Positions 19,497 to 31,160 are shown, numbered from the stretch's first letter. The stretch: 64,000 bases of DNA from an uncultured Selenomonadales bacterium (GCA_946408355.1 CAMJRX010000010.1:1-64000); one strand, 5' to 3'. The notes: a model not told the origin generated them from the sequence alone. Numbers and translations are program-made.

Positions 19497-22145
19497 TTGA
19501 GTAATATATCGAAGACTTACGAGCCGCAAAAATTTGAGAAAGAAATTTACGCGGCATGGGAACGAGATAAAAATTTCCATACGACAGCAGAGGCGGCAGG
19601 CGAGCCGTATTGCATAGTGATTCCGCCGCCGAACGTGACGGGACAACTGCACATGGGGCACGCCCTTGACGAAACTTTACAGGACATTTTGATTCGCTAC
19701 CACCGCATGAAGGGCGACAATACGCTTTGGATGCCTGGCACCGACCACGCGGGCATTGCCACTCAAGCTAAGGTTGAAGAGCAACTGCGCGGCGAGGGCA
19801 CTAATCGCTACGAACTTGGACGCGAAAAATTTTTGGAGCGCGTTTGGCAGTGGAAAGAAAAATTTGGCAACCGAATCAGCTATCAACTTCGTACGCTCGG
19901 TTCAAGCTGTGATTGGGATCGCGAACGCTTTACAATGGACGCGGGTTGCTCGGCGGCTGTCAGAAAAGTTTTCGTTCAGCTGTACAACGAGGGCTTAATT
20001 TATCGCGGGCGTCGCATTACCAACTGGTGCCCGAAGTGCAACACCGCCTTAAGCGACATTGAAGTTGAGCACGAGACAGAGCAAGGGCATTTGTGGCATT
20101 TGCGCTATCCGTTCAAAGACGGTTCAGGCTACGTGGAAGTTGCGACGACGCGCCCCGAAACTATGTTAGGTGATACGGGCGTTGCAGTTCACCCCGACGA
20201 CGAACGCTATAAAAATCTTGTCGGCAAAACTTTAATTCTGCCGCTGGTTAATCGGGAAATTCCGTTGTTTGCTGATTCTTACGTTGATAAAGAATTTGGC
20301 ACAGGCGCAGTTAAAGTTACACCTGCTCACGACCCCAACGATTTTGAAATGGGACTTCGCCACAATCTGGAGCAAGTCAAAGTTATAAACAACGATGGCA
20401 CAATGACTGATGACGTTGGAAAATATTCGGGGCTTGACCGCTATAAATGCCGCGAAGTGATTGTTAAAGACTTGGAAGCGGGCGGATTTTTAGTTAAGGT
20501 TGAGCCTTACGAACACGCCGTCGGACATTGCTCGCGCTGTCACACGACTGTTGAGCCATTGATAAGTAAGCAATGGTTCGTTAAAATGGAAACACTCGCA
20601 AAGCCCGCGATTGAGGCTGTTAAGTCGGGCGAATTAAAATTTGTTCCCGAACGCTTTACAAAAATTTACATTAGCTGGCTTGAAAATATTCGCGACTGGT
20701 GTATAAGTCGGCAACTTTGGTGGGGTCATCAAATTCCGGCGTGGTATTGCGACGATTGCGGCGAAATGACAGTTTCAGAGACGGATATTGAAGAGTGCCC
20801 GCATTGTCACGGAAAAAATTTGCACCGCGAAGAAGACGTTTTAGACACGTGGTTTTCAAGTGCGTTGTGGCCGTTCTCTACGTTAGGTTATCCGGAAGAA
20901 ACGCCCGAACTTAAAAAATTTTATCCGACGAGCGTCTTGGTTACGGGCTACGATATAATTTTCTTCTGGGTTGTTCGTATGGTTATGATGGGGCTAAAAT
21001 TTCGCGGCGAGGTTCCGTTTAAGCATGTATTTATTCACGGCTTAGTTCGCGACGAGCAAGGACGCAAAATGACAAAATCACTCGGCAACGGCATTGACCC
21101 GGTTGAAGTGATTGATAAATACGGCGCGGATTCTTTGCGGTTTATGTTGGTGACAGGCAACACGCCCGGCAACGATTTAAGATTTTATTGGTCGAAAGTT
21201 GAATCTGCGCGGAACTTTGCAAATAAAATTTGGAATGCCTCAAGATTTTTGCTGATGAACTTGGAAGACTTCGACGCGAAATTTAAACCTGCGCGGGCTG
21301 ATTTAGAGCTCGCTGACATGTGGATTATAAGTGAGTTGGCAAAAACGATTGAGGGTGTCACGAAAAATATTGAGCGGTTTGAATTGGGCGAGGCGGCGCG
21401 GCTCCTTGACGATTTTATTTGGTCTGAGTTCTGCGACTATTACATTGAGCTGACAAAAGCGCGGCTTTACGGTTCGGACGCAAAAGCTAAGGCAACGGCT
21501 CTGTTCGTGCTGGAAAAAGTTTTGGAGTGTACGCTTAGATTATTGCATCCGTTTATGCCGTTCTTGACGGAAATTATTAGGCAGAAACTTCCGAACGCGC
21601 AAGGCTCAATCATGCTCGCACCGTATCCTACACGCGACGAATTAAAAGATTTACTAACCGACGAACACAACGTGGACGAATTCGCGAACGTAATTTTGAA
21701 CGTTGTTAGAACAATCCGCAACTTGAAATCGGAGCTGGGAATTGATTCGCGCAAAAAAGCGGCAGTCGTCTTGAAAGTTAAAAGCGCACGGCACAAAGAA
21801 ATTTTGCAAGAGGGCATTAACTATGTAGCCGCGTTGACGTTCGCGGAGCCGATAACTTTTGCCGAAGAAAAACCTTTGCACGCGATGAGCGGTGTGATTG
21901 ATGGCGTGGAAATTTATTTGCCGCTTGAAGGATTAATCGACACGGAAAAAGAAATTGCACGCTTGACTAAGGAATTGGAAAAAATTCGCAAGGGCGCGGC
22001 GTCGACTACAGGCAAGCTCCAAAACGAACGCTTTTTAAGCAAGGCACCGGCAGAAGTCGTTCAATCGGAACGCGATAAACTTGCCGCCGCTGAAGAAAAA
22101 ATTTCGTCGCTTGAACAGAGGATTAAACAACTTGAAGACTTATAA
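19497..22145 (+). CDS. valS: valine--tRNA ligase
   Basis: [46 protein letters not shown]-terminal coiled coil. TTG start with GGGAGGAG SD. Confidence 0.98.
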   Translation: MSNISKTYEPQKFEKEIYAAWERDKNFHTTAEAAGEPYCIVIPPPNVTGQLHMGHALDETLQDILIRYHRMKGDNTLWMPGTDHAGIATQAKVEEQLRGEGTNRYELGREKFLERVWQWKEKFGNRISYQLRTLGSSCDWDRERFTMDAGCSAAVRKVFVQLYNEGLIYRGRRITNWCPKCNTALSDIEVEHETEQGHLWHLRYPFKDGSGYVEVATTRPETMLGDTGVAVHPDDERYKNLVGKTLILPLVNREIPLFADSYVDKEFGTGAVKVTPAHDPNDFEMGLRHNLEQVKVINNDGTMTDDVGKYSGLDRYKCREVIVKDLEAGGFLVKVEPYEHAVGHCSRCHTTVEPLISKQWFVKMETLAKPAIEAVKSGELKFVPERFTKIYISWLENIRDWCISRQLWWGHQIPAWYCDDCGEMTVSETDIEECPHCHGKNLHREEDVLDTWFSSALWPFSTLGYPEETPELKKFYPTSVLVTGYDIIFFWVVRMVMMGLKFRGEVPFKHVFIHGLVRDEQGRKMTKSLGNGIDPVEVIDKYGADSLRFMLVTGNTPGNDLRFYWSKVESARNFANKIWNASRFLLMNLEDFDAKFKPARADLELADMWIISELAKTIEGVTKNIERFELGEAARLLDDFIWSEFCDYYIELTKARLYGSDAKAKATALFVLEKVLECTLRLLHPFMPFLTEIIRQKLPNAQGSIMLAPYPTRDELKDLLTDEHNVDEFANVILNVVRTIRNLKSELGIDSRKKAAVVLKVKSARHKEILQEGINYVAALTFAEPITFAEEKPLHAMSGVIDGVEIYLPLEGLIDTEKEIARLTKELEKIRKGAASTTGKLQNERFLSKAPAEVVQSERDKLAAAEEKISSLEQRIKQLEDL

Positions 22146-23304
22146 AGACGCGCTGAAATATTTGGAGCAACTTTGCCAGTTCGGAATAAAAGAAGGCCTG
22201 GAACGCACAAAGAAACTTGCCGCCACGCTCGGAAATCCGCAAAATTTTTATCGTACAATTCACGTGACGGGCACCAATGGTAAAGGTTCAGTGTGCGCCA
22301 TGCTCGCCGAAATGCTTAAGGCTCAAGGCTTGAAAGTCGGATTATTTACGTCGCCGCATTTGGAAAGTTATTGCGAACGAATTCAAATCAACGGAGAAAA
22401 TATTCCCGAAGACGACTTTACCGATATGATTTTCCGCGTGAAAGATAGCAACGTCGACGCTACTCACTTTGAAACTTTGACGCTTGCCGCTTTCCTGTAC
22501 TTTAAAATTCAAAGGGTTGATGTGGCAGTTGTCGAAGTCGGATTGGGTGGAACTTTTGATTCAACGAATATTATCACGCCTGAACTTTGCATTATAACGA
22601 CCGTCGCGCTTGACCACGAAAATATTTTGGGCGACTTGAATGGTATCGCACGAAACAAGGCGGGCATTATCAGAGCAAACGTCCCGACAATTACAGGCGT
22701 GACCGGCGAACAGCTTAAAATTATTCGCGCCGTTGCCAAAGAAAAAAATTCTACACTTTACGAAGTTAACAGCCAACAGCTGACAGCTAACAGCTATAAG
22801 CTAAACCTGCGCGGCGAATATCAGAAATTTAACGCGGCGATTGCGATTAAGGCGGCAGAAGTTTTAGGACTTGATAAAGCGGCGATTGAAATAGGTTTAG
22901 CTAATGTAAAATGGGCTGGACGCTTTGAAGTTATTGGTAACGTTGTAATTGACGGGGCGCACAATCCTCACGGGGCGGCGGCTCTTCGCAAAAGTTTAGA
23001 TAAAAATTTTCCACGCGGCAAAAGAATTTGGCTATTCGGCGTACTCAAGGATAAAAATTTCGACGAGATGATTAAAATTTTATTCCGCGCAGATGATTTT
23101 GTTATTGTCACAAAAGTTCCCTCAGAACGCACCGCCGAACCTGAAACTTTATGCGAAATTTTACGCAAACGCGGCGTTAATTGCATTGCAGTCGAAGATA
23201 ATTTTGCGGCAGTCGAAAAGCTTAAAAATTCCGGCGGCGATGTTAAAATTATCGCGGGTTCGTTGTATCTAATTGGCGCAGTCAGAAAATTTTTTATTGC
23301 TTAA
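22132..23304 (+). CDS. folC: bifunctional folylpolyglutamate synthase/dihydrofolate synthase
   Basis: [46 protein letters not shown]. Probable TTG start overlaps the valS end. Confidence 0.95.
   Translation: MKTYKDALKYLEQLCQFGIKEGLERTKKLAATLGNPQNFYRTIHVTGTNGKGSVCAMLAEMLKAQGLKVGLFTSPHLESYCERIQINGENIPEDDFTDMIFRVKDSNVDATHFETLTLAAFLYFKIQRVDVAVVEVGLGGTFDSTNIITPELCIITTVALDHENILGDLNGIARNKAGIIRANVPTITGVTGEQLKIIRAVAKEKNSTLYEVNSQQLTANSYKLNLRGEYQKFNAAIAIKAAEVLGLDKAAIEIGLANVKWAGRFEVIGNVVIDGAHNPHGAAALRKSLDKNFPRGKRIWLFGVLKDKNFDEMIKILFRADDFVIVTKVPSERTAEPETLCEILRKRGVNCIAVEDNFAAVEKLKNSGGDVKIIAGSLYLIGAVRKFFIA
22768..22802. repeat. heptamer-periodic repeat inside folC (5 units)
   Basis: aacagcc|aacagct|gacagct|aacagct|ataagct; encodes [12 protein letters not shown]. 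Confidence 0.75.
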
Positions 23305-23320
23305 GAAAAGAGGCGAGAAA

Positions 23321-24940
23321 GTGGACAGGATAAGCGTTTTTGCTAGACGAAGGCGAATTAAAAATTTGGAAACATGGACGCTCTACGCCATTTTGACAGA
23401 AGCGTTTTTCCTCGCGCTTTCTCCCACGATTGCGGCGGCGGCGGTTATGTTCGGCGTGATAACTGCCTTTTTGCGCATGAGAATCGACACTAAATACAAA
23501 ATGCGAAGTTTGCCCTTCGACGTGCCTGTTACAATTTTTTTGCTAATTGGCGCGGCAAGTGTTTTTCTGTCGTCAGTATTTAGTTTTGGGTTAATCCATA
23601 ATTATTTATCACTCGTCGGAGTTTACGCCCTAACTTATCTAATCGTCGGGCAATCAATTCGCACGCCCGCGCAGGTCAAAAAAGTTGCTCAAGCTCTCGG
23701 TGCGTCGGCAGTATTAGTCGTGCTGTGGGGATTTTTCCAATTTGTCTTCGGCGTGGACGCGGCTGACGTAAAGTGGACAGACCCCGACGCCTTCCCCGAA
23801 TTGAAGAAACGCATTTTCTCGACGCTGGAAAATCCCAACGTACTTGCAGGTTATCTGGACATTTTTATTTGCTTGGCATTAGGATTATTATCACAAGCTG
23901 AACAACGTTCGCACAAAGTAATTTTAATCAGCGCGATAGTCTTGCTCACCGCGTGTTTGGTAATGACGTATTCGCGGGGCGCGTTCATTGCAATAGTAGT
24001 TGTCTTTGCGGTTTATGGCGTGTTAAAAGATTGGCGCGTTTTAGTTTTCTTTGCGGTAGTCACGGGGATTATTGCCTACAGCGACACGACTTTTGTAAAC
24101 CGAATTTTATCGGCGTTCAATATGGGCGATTCGTCAGAGGGCGTGCGCGTCGGCATTTGGGTTAGTACCATTGCTATGATTAGCGACCACCCGTTTGCGG
24201 GCATTGGCTGGGGTGCTTATCAATTCGTTTATCCGCAATACAATTATTACGTCGCCGACTTAGACATTATCATTTACCACGCGCACAACATTTATCTAAA
24301 CATAGCGGCGGAAATTGGGATTGTCGGGGCGTTGGCGTTTTTCTGGTATTTTTTCGGGACAATGCTTATTTCTTTGGGCGCAAGCGAAAACAGCGTTGAA
24401 AATTGGTTGAGCAGACACCTTGATAAAATTATTTCGTCAAGTTCGTTTCTGCAAGAACTTTCTAATATGGTAAATGAAAAGCTCGCCGATTTCTCGAATA
24501 GATTTCTGGACTTGTTCGGCAAAAAAAAATCGCCGCGTATAAAAAAAATCCGTCGCAGTGACGTTGTGCACCATGAGGATATGAAGTGGAGCAAGCGTTC
24601 TGCAGAGGACGAAAAAATTGCTTCCGTAGAAAATATTTCTGTTGGCGGCGAAAATATTTCCGCAAAAATTATTAAGCTTGACGACGCACCAAAAGAGATT
24701 GACAAGCCGTTAGTCGAATGGGACGAAATTACAAATATTGACGATAAAAAATTCCTCGACGGATTCAAATTCGGAATCGGGCTAGCGTTCCTGTCTATGG
24801 CATTGAACGGCTTGACGGATCATTTACTTTTTAATATTCCAAGCGCAATGCTAATGTGGATGCTCGGAGCGTTGGGGGCGGCAATACATTTAATGCCGGA
24901 AGAAGACACTAACTCAAACAAAGGGAGGCGGCACATTTGA
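23321..24940 (+). CDS. O-antigen ligase/polymerase (Wzy/WaaL) family membrane protein
   Basis: Multi-TM, central FSTLENPNVLAGYLDIFICLALGLL..TYSRGAFIAIVVVFAV, DHPFAGIGWGAYQFVYPQYN, YHAHNIYLNIAAEIGI. GTG start with RBS. Confidence 0.85.
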   Translation: MDRISVFARRRRIKNLETWTLYAILTEAFFLALSPTIAAAAVMFGVITAFLRMRIDTKYKMRSLPFDVPVTIFLLIGAASVFLSSVFSFGLIHNYLSLVGVYALTYLIVGQSIRTPAQVKKVAQALGASAVLVVLWGFFQFVFGVDAADVKWTDPDAFPELKKRIFSTLENPNVLAGYLDIFICLALGLLSQAEQRSHKVILISAIVLLTACLVMTYSRGAFIAIVVVFAVYGVLKDWRVLVFFAVVTGIIAYSDTTFVNRILSAFNMGDSSEGVRVGIWVSTIAMISDHPFAGIGWGAYQFVYPQYNYYVADLDIIIYHAHNIYLNIAAEIGIVGALAFFWYFFGTMLISLGASENSVENWLSRHLDKIISSSSFLQELSNMVNEKLADFSNRFLDLFGKKKSPRIKKIRRSDVVHHEDMKWSKRSAEDEKIASVENISVGGENISAKIIKLDDAPKEIDKPLVEWDEITNIDDKKFLDGFKFGIGLAFLSMALNGLTDHLLFNIPSAMLMWMLGALGAAIHLMPEEDTNSNKGRRHI

Positions 24941-25560
24941 AGAAAATAATTTCACAAGCGACGATTGACCGATTGCCATTGTATTTTAGGACATTGCAGT
25001 TGGTCGAGGAAGAAAAGACAAGTATAATCTCTTCGGACGAGTTGGGTAAACGACTTGACATTACGCCTGAACAAATCCGCAAAGACTTAGCGACGTTCGG
25101 GCAATTCGGCAGAAAAGGCATTGGCTACGACGTGCACGAGCTTAAAAATAAAATCAGCAACATTTTAGGCTTGCACAACAAGTGGCGGCTGGCGATTGTC
25201 GGCGTTGGGCATTTGGGCGGTGCACTCGCTAATTATGTTAACTTCGCGTCGCTTGGTTTTTCGGTCGTGGCTCTCTTTGACAAGGACAAGAAAATAATCG
25301 GCTCTGAGGTCAACGGAATCAAAGTCAACGCCGTTTCCGCTATGAAAAAAATTATTGCTAAACGGGCGGTAGACATTGGCGTTATCACCGTTCCCGCGAC
25401 TGAAGCTCAAGAAGTAGCAGATAAATTGATTAAGGCGGGTGTCAAGGGCATTTGGAATTTCGCGCCGGTAAAACTCAATGTGCCGTCGGAAATTCCGCTC
25501 GTCAACGAGGATTTATCAATCGGCTTGAGTGCGTTAAGCTATCATATGTCACAGGATTAA
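24937..25560 (+). CDS. rex: redox-sensing transcriptional repressor Rex
   Basis: IDRLPLYFRTLQLVEEEKTSIISSDELGKRLDITPEQIRKDLATFGQFGRKGIGYDV, VGVGHLGGALANY. TTG start overlaps the upstream stop. Confidence 0.96.
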   Translation: MKKIISQATIDRLPLYFRTLQLVEEEKTSIISSDELGKRLDITPEQIRKDLATFGQFGRKGIGYDVHELKNKISNILGLHNKWRLAIVGVGHLGGALANYVNFASLGFSVVALFDKDKKIIGSEVNGIKVNAVSAMKKIIAKRAVDIGVITVPATEAQEVADKLIKAGVKGIWNFAPVKLNVPSEIPLVNEDLSIGLSALSYHMSQD

Positions 25561-25706
25561 AAGTTACTGATGTTAAATGTATCATTGCTGATTTTGTTAA
25601 AATTGCTTATACGAATATCTCCAAAATTACAAGTAATGTCGCAACGATAGCAATATTTTGCAGGAAATTTCTTTTGTTTAAAGAAAAATTTTTAAGAAGG
25701 TATTTT

Positions 25707-26631
25707 ATGGATTCAAAGCAAATTTTAAAGGAGATTCGCCTTTGCATTGTTGGTAATGAGATGACTTGGGACGACTTCGATAAAATTTTTGGCTCGCTCC
25801 AGCAAGATGAACAATCCGATATTGCCGATGTCATTCAAGATGATTTTAAAATTTCGCTTGTTGAGGAAATATCGCAGAAAAATTTTGTTGATGTTGAGGC
25901 AATTAGGAAAGAAATTATTCCTTACGTTGTCGATAACAAATTGACTTACTATACCTTTGATAAAATTTTTGGTTTCCTACCGCGTAAAGAACAATATCCC
26001 ATTGCCTACGCGATTCAAGACGATTTGAAAATTGAGCTAGTTGACGAAATAATTTTTTCATCTGAAGAAATAATTCCTGATGAGGTTACAACGCTAATTT
26101 CAAGAGAAGCGCGAGAAATTAAAATATCGAATAAAATTTTAATCGGGCTTATTCAAAGCGGCGATGAACAGGCACGTCAAGACCTTTGCGTAAAAAATCG
26201 CGGACTTGTCGAGAAATTTGCCGCAAGGTATGAAAAGTTTTTTAGTTCAAAACTGACATTTGAAGATTTGGTTCAAGAAGGTATAATCGGCATGTTGAAG
26301 GCGGCGGAACGATTTACCTGTCGACGAAGCGGAAGGCAATTCGCTTTTGCTCGATTTTATAGAAGATAACAATACGTCCGCCCCCGCCGAAGCTGTATCG
26401 GTTATGATTTTGAAAGAACAACTCGAAGATGTTTTGAATAGCTTAACGCCACGTGAAAAAGATGTTTTGAAATTGCGCTATGGACTAGAAGACGGCAGAG
26501 AACGGACGCTTGAGGAAGTTGGCAAAATTTTTAATGTCACTCGCGAAAGAATTCGTCAGATTGAGGCTAAAGCGTTGCGCAAACTTCGTCCCCCCGCCCG
26601 CTCGAAAAATCTTAAAGATTTTCTAGATTGA
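25707..26631 (+). pseudogene. RpoD-like sigma factor with internal deletion/frameshift and two region-1.1-like repeats
   Basis: First ORF: two repeats (QILKEIRLCIVGNEMTWDDFDKIFG... / AIRKEIIPYVVDNKLTYYTFDKIFG...) then [40 protein letters not shown]. The other frame continues [18 protein letters not shown]...[49 protein letters not shown]. Sigma regions 2.3-3 are missing. Confidence 0.8.
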
Positions 26632-26659
26632 GGGGGAATTTTTTTTGAAGGAGATAATT

Positions 26660-29600
26660 TTGAAGAGCTTACGCGGACAACTCGAAAAGATTCCGCAAGA
26701 TAAAAATATATTTGTGTTAAAGGGCGTGCCGCTTGAATTCGTCGGCGAAGAAAATTTTCCAGAGAACTTGTCGGCGGCGGCAGATAATCCGTTGAATTAT
26801 TTTATCGCGCTTACGAACAGCGGACGGAAATTTTTGACGCATGAGGAATTTCTTTTGCTTAACGCCGTTATTTTTATGCAATATGATGCCGTTTATGTTC
26901 TGAAAAATAATCTTTATATGGAGCAATTCCCTATTGAAACGAAATTTGATGACGTAACCAAGAAAATTTTACTTGAACACTTCACAGAACCGGAAAATAT
27001 TATCGACGAGTCGGAAGAAGAAATTTTAGGCAACGCCACCAAACTTACGGAACTTTTTATCGGACTGAAGGATAATGGAAATTTTTTGCTGGGCGTTTAC
27101 AATGACGAACAGATTTTGAGTGAACCGAAAGTAAAAGTTTTAAATCTTTTTGACGCTGACGAATAACTTGCCGAAATTAATCTTAGTGACGCGCCAAAAT
27201 TTTTCGACTTGCAAGAGGAAGCGGATTTTGTTGCGTTTATCAGAGCGATTATTTACACGTTGCCGGATAAAATTTTTGTTCGGACTTATAACTATATCGG
27301 CGATAAGGAAAAATTTCACGCCCATTTAAAATTGCTTGCCGCACAAATTCAAATTTTCTGCGTGCGCCCCGAAAAATTTAAATTCGGTTTTGAACATAGA
27401 GACGACTTCACGGAAATTTTAAAGCGGCATTGGGGCTACGATACCTTCAGAACTTTTAAAGTTTACGACCTGCCAAGCATTGACGCTGGCGAAAAAATTA
27501 TTCGCGACGTTTCACAGGAACAAATTATCTTCGACATTGTTCAGCAGGTAGAAAATTGCATGGCAGGCGATAACATTCAAGATATTTTCGTCACGGCTCC
27601 GACTGGCGCGGGAAAGTCCGTTATTTTCCAAATTCCCGCCATTTACCTTGCCGAAAAATATAATTTGCTGACGATTGTAATTTCTCCGCTTATCGGGCTA
27701 ATGAACGACCAAGTTAAAAATCTCACACTCAAAAATTATCGACAAGCCGAGACAATTAACTCTGACATTTCGCCGATTCTTAAGGAGCAAATTGTAGAAA
27801 AGATTACGTCTGGCGCGTGCGATATTCTCTACATTTCGCCCGAAACCCTTTTGAGTCGCAGCGACGTTGAACAACTTATCGGCGATAGGACAATAGGTTT
27901 AGTTGTCATTGATGAGGCGCATATAGTCACGACGTGGGGCAAACAATTTCGCCCTGACTATTGGTATCTTGGCGACCATATAAAAAAGTTGCGCAAGATT
28001 CAAAGCAATCGCAAGGGACATTCGTTTATAATCGCGACGTTCACGGCGACGGCGATTTATCGAGGCGTCGAGGACATGTATAACGAGACGATAGCTGCTT
28101 TGCACCTGCGCGAGCCGATAACTTATCTGGGTTACGTTAAGCGCGGCGACATTGAAATTAAAATTGACAAGACGCCTTTCGATAAGGGTGAAAACGTGCC
28201 GAATTTGAACTGGAGAAATTTTCCGACATAGAGAACGCTATCAAACGCGTAAAAATTTTCCGCAAGAAGACGCTGATTTATTTTCCTGAAGTGCAACTTA
28301 TTGAGACCGCTAAAATTATTCTGCAGAACAAAAATAATTTAGATGCTGTTGCGACTTATCATGGGAAAATGAACAGGGACGATAAGCGCGAGAACTACGA
28401 GAAATTTTTTCGTGGCGACAAATTGGTTATGTTGTCAACGAAGGCTTTTGGCATGGGCATTGACATTAACGATATTGAAATCGTTATGCATTTTGCGCCG
28501 ACCGGCAATGTTTGCGATTATGTTCAAGAAATTGGGCGAGCGGCTCGTCGAAATGATTTGTGCGGCGAGGCTCTTTACCACTACGACAAAAAAGATTTTA
28601 AATATATCAAGCGTCTACATGGTCTTTCGGCGATAAAAAAATATCAGCTGATTGCAGTTGTGAAAAAAATTTATGAGCTGTGGAACTTCAAGCGAAAGAA
28701 TAATCTTCTGCTCGACGCGGAAAATTTTACTTACATTTTCGACCGATATGCTGATGAATCGATAAGCATTAACAAAGTTAAAACCGCGCTGTTGATTATC
28801 CAAAAAGACTTTGAAGTGCGATTGGGCTTTTCGCCGCTAACGGTTCGTCCAATACCGCTTTTTTCAGTCGGATTCTTCGTGATAAATCCTTCCGTACAGA
28901 AAAATTTGCTGGCTGACTTTGGAAGTTGTTTAAAGGAAATTGAGCCGAACCTGAATATTTGCCGCGTCAATCTTCAAATGATTTGGGAGAAAGATTTTCG
29001 CGATAAGTCTTTCCCGCAGTTTAAGTACTTGATTTATTCCAAGAATGAGGATTTGCTTTTCAATAAAAAATATCCCCTTCAAAGTGCGCTGTGCGTCGAG
29101 ATAGAGTTTGAAGAGGATTTCCGCACCATTTTTAAAAATCTGTTCGGGAGATTTAAAGCGGCGGCAAATAAATCGATTGCCGAGACGAAATATTTTTCCA
29201 TTGACAATTTGGTTGCGTCGATGAATATTTCCGAGTTCAAGGCGCGTAATATTTGCGAGATTTTAATCGCGTCGATGAATTCTTACAGAAAAATTTTCAA
29301 CCGCAAGGGACATTCTATCTTCGCTCCAAAAACTTATCCAAATGGAAACATCTGTTATCTTTTCAATGCGGCTATGAGATTTTATTTCGCATGGGTTGAG
29401 AAAATTTTTAATGAAATTTTCGACAAGACTAAGAATGGGAAATTTTACATTGCCGATGCCACGACAACACATGCTAAAGAAATTAATACCGTGTTAGGAA
29501 TTTTGGAAGCATTAGGCGTTTTGAAATTCAAAATGACGGGCGGCGCGAACAGCCAAATTTATATTCATATCAACCAGATTCGTAACTTGAAAAAAATAAT

Positions 29601-29811
29601 CGACGAGCAGAGTCGCTATAGAAATAAAATTCTTGAATCCGTCGCCGAGCGTCATAAAATTTCGGTCGCTATGCTCACTTATATTTACGAAAATAATTTT
29701 GACAACGCGCATATTTGGAATTTGCTGGAGGATTATTTTCTAGGAAAAATTCCCGCCGAAGTAAAAGACGTGTTATCTATTTTTCAATCTAGTATGGATT
29801 CCAAAGAATAA
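26660..29811 (+). pseudogene. RecQ-family DEAH helicase with large N- and C-terminal extensions, interrupted
   Basis: Walker A TAPTGAGKSVIFQIPA, DEAH (VVIDEAHIVTTWGKQFRPDY), motif VI YVQEIGRAARR. In-frame TAA at 27164-27166; 1-nt frameshift near 28200 (GENVP/EFELEKFSDIENAIKR). Confidence 0.85.
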
Positions 29812-29905
29812 CTGTAACTTCCAAATTTTTTTGCGAATGATTTCATCTTTATCAAGCTCGCTTATCAATTCCAATTTATCCCCAACGAATCGGGCGACTC
29901 GTTCT

Positions 29906-30205
29906 TTATTTTTTCCACGTCGTCAAATATCTGTGGCTTGAAAAAAATTTTTTTGTCGTCATGTCTCTCTCAAAGCAAAGAGCCCATTTGTCGTAGCGCA
30001 TGGCAGCGTGACGGTAATTCACGCTGAAAAAACCTCTCGACTTTTGTTGCGTTTTTTGTATAGTTCTGAATCTAAGCTTTATATCTTTGACAAGAGCGAT
30101 AGCCGCGTCGCTGTCGTGAACTTGCCCGCAGTTCAATATAATTTTTAAGACTTTCATTCTCTCGTTTAGTAGAACGTGTACTTTGCTATTCGAGCCTGCA
30201 GCATT
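29906..30205 (-). mobile_element. IS5-type transposase remnant
   Basis: Minus strand NVNAAGSNSKVHVLLNERMKVLKIILNCGQVHDSDAAIALVKDIKL...RGFFSVNYRHAAMRYDKWALCFE resembles IS5 DDE transposases (TKIHAVVDxxGxPLxxxLTGGQVHDS..., RFFxRLKxxRRIATRYDKxAxxF), with the middle deleted. Confidence 0.75.
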
Positions 30206-30299
30206 GACATTCCTTGTGGTAAATGCTGTTCCAATTAGCCTCTATTAATTCTTTATAGTAAAAAGAATTTGACATAAGCTTTTCTTTCAAACTCATTTT

Positions 30300-30666
30300 A
30301 TCATCGTCACGATGTCTGGATTGCCTGAAACTAAAGCCGGCGATATTACTCCCAACTGTATTACCTCTACAATCTCTGGATTAGAGTTCAACGGAATTGA
30401 TTACATGGTCGAAGCGGTTAAATATCAATGGGAAGTCGCTGCTCAAATGTTGGAAAGAATATACGCGCAATTCTGCAAAGACAAAGACGTTGAGAAAATC
30501 GCTGATTGAAGAATTCTTTTGACGACTTTTTTACAATGTCCGTAACCTTAACAAACTCGTTAAAGTCGTCGACTTCGATTTGGGCAAGATAATTGGCATG
30601 AACCTCGATCCATCGCATTTGATGATTCGAGGCGCAGAACCGATTGCCGCCGCGCTTAAGAAGTGA
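30300..30666 (+). pseudogene. remnant of sugar phosphate isomerase/epimerase (xylose-isomerase-like TIM barrel)
   Basis: IIVTMSGLPETKAGDITPNCITST...EYQWEVAAQMLE...VEKIAD then, after an in-frame stop, FYNVRNLNKLVKVVDFDLGKIIGMNLDPSHLMIRGAEPIAAALKK*; family hallmark GMNLDPSHLxxxGxDPIAA. Confidence 0.7.
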
Positions 30667-30679
30667 GCAAGTTATTAAA

Positions 30680-31160
30680 ATTCAAGCGCAGTACAAGAAA
30701 GACGCCTCACAAGCTTTGATTAATTCAGCTATTAACATTTCAGCTTGTAGAGGCATTTTTTGCAAGTTGTTTATTTTCGCGACGGTGGTGAGCATAAGTG
30801 TTAACGGTAGGATTGTGCTTGTAAAGGTTGCGTGTGGAAAATTTTTTAGGCACGGTATTAATAAAACCGAAGTTGACCATATCATACGTTCCGACAGAAA
30901 CAATTTGCGGAATTTTTTAGCGATAGCTACTTGGTAACAAGCCTCACCCGCCGACAACTTGGTCAGCCCATTCGGTCGTTATAAGGTCGCATGCACGCAA
31001 AAAATCCCGCGTTGATGAGAGCGTCCATAGTCTTGCCGCCGGTTCCGGTTGCGTTAAAAACGAGCACTTCATAACCGCGCTTTTCGAGATAATCTTTGGC
31101 GCAGTCGACGCAGGGAGTGGTTACGTCGAACATTGACGCCGCGATTAGTGGTTTACTCTC
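30680..31160 (-). pseudogene. remnant of a UPF0261 (Tm-1-like ATP-binding) protein
   Basis: Minus strand PLIAASMFDVTTPCVDCAKDYLEKRGYEVLVFNATGTGGKTMDALINAGFFAC, frameshift, DLITTEWADQVVGG, stop, KIPQIVSVGTYDMVNFGFINTVPKKFSTRNLYKHNPTV; multiple frameshifts/stops. Confidence 0.75.

Noticed and set aside
25707-26631. Two-subunit sigma factor (SigO/RsoA-like) interpretation of the split RpoD-like gene
   Set aside because: The second ORF lacks its own convincing start/SD and the junction looks like a deletion with frame change; decay is simpler, though not excluded.
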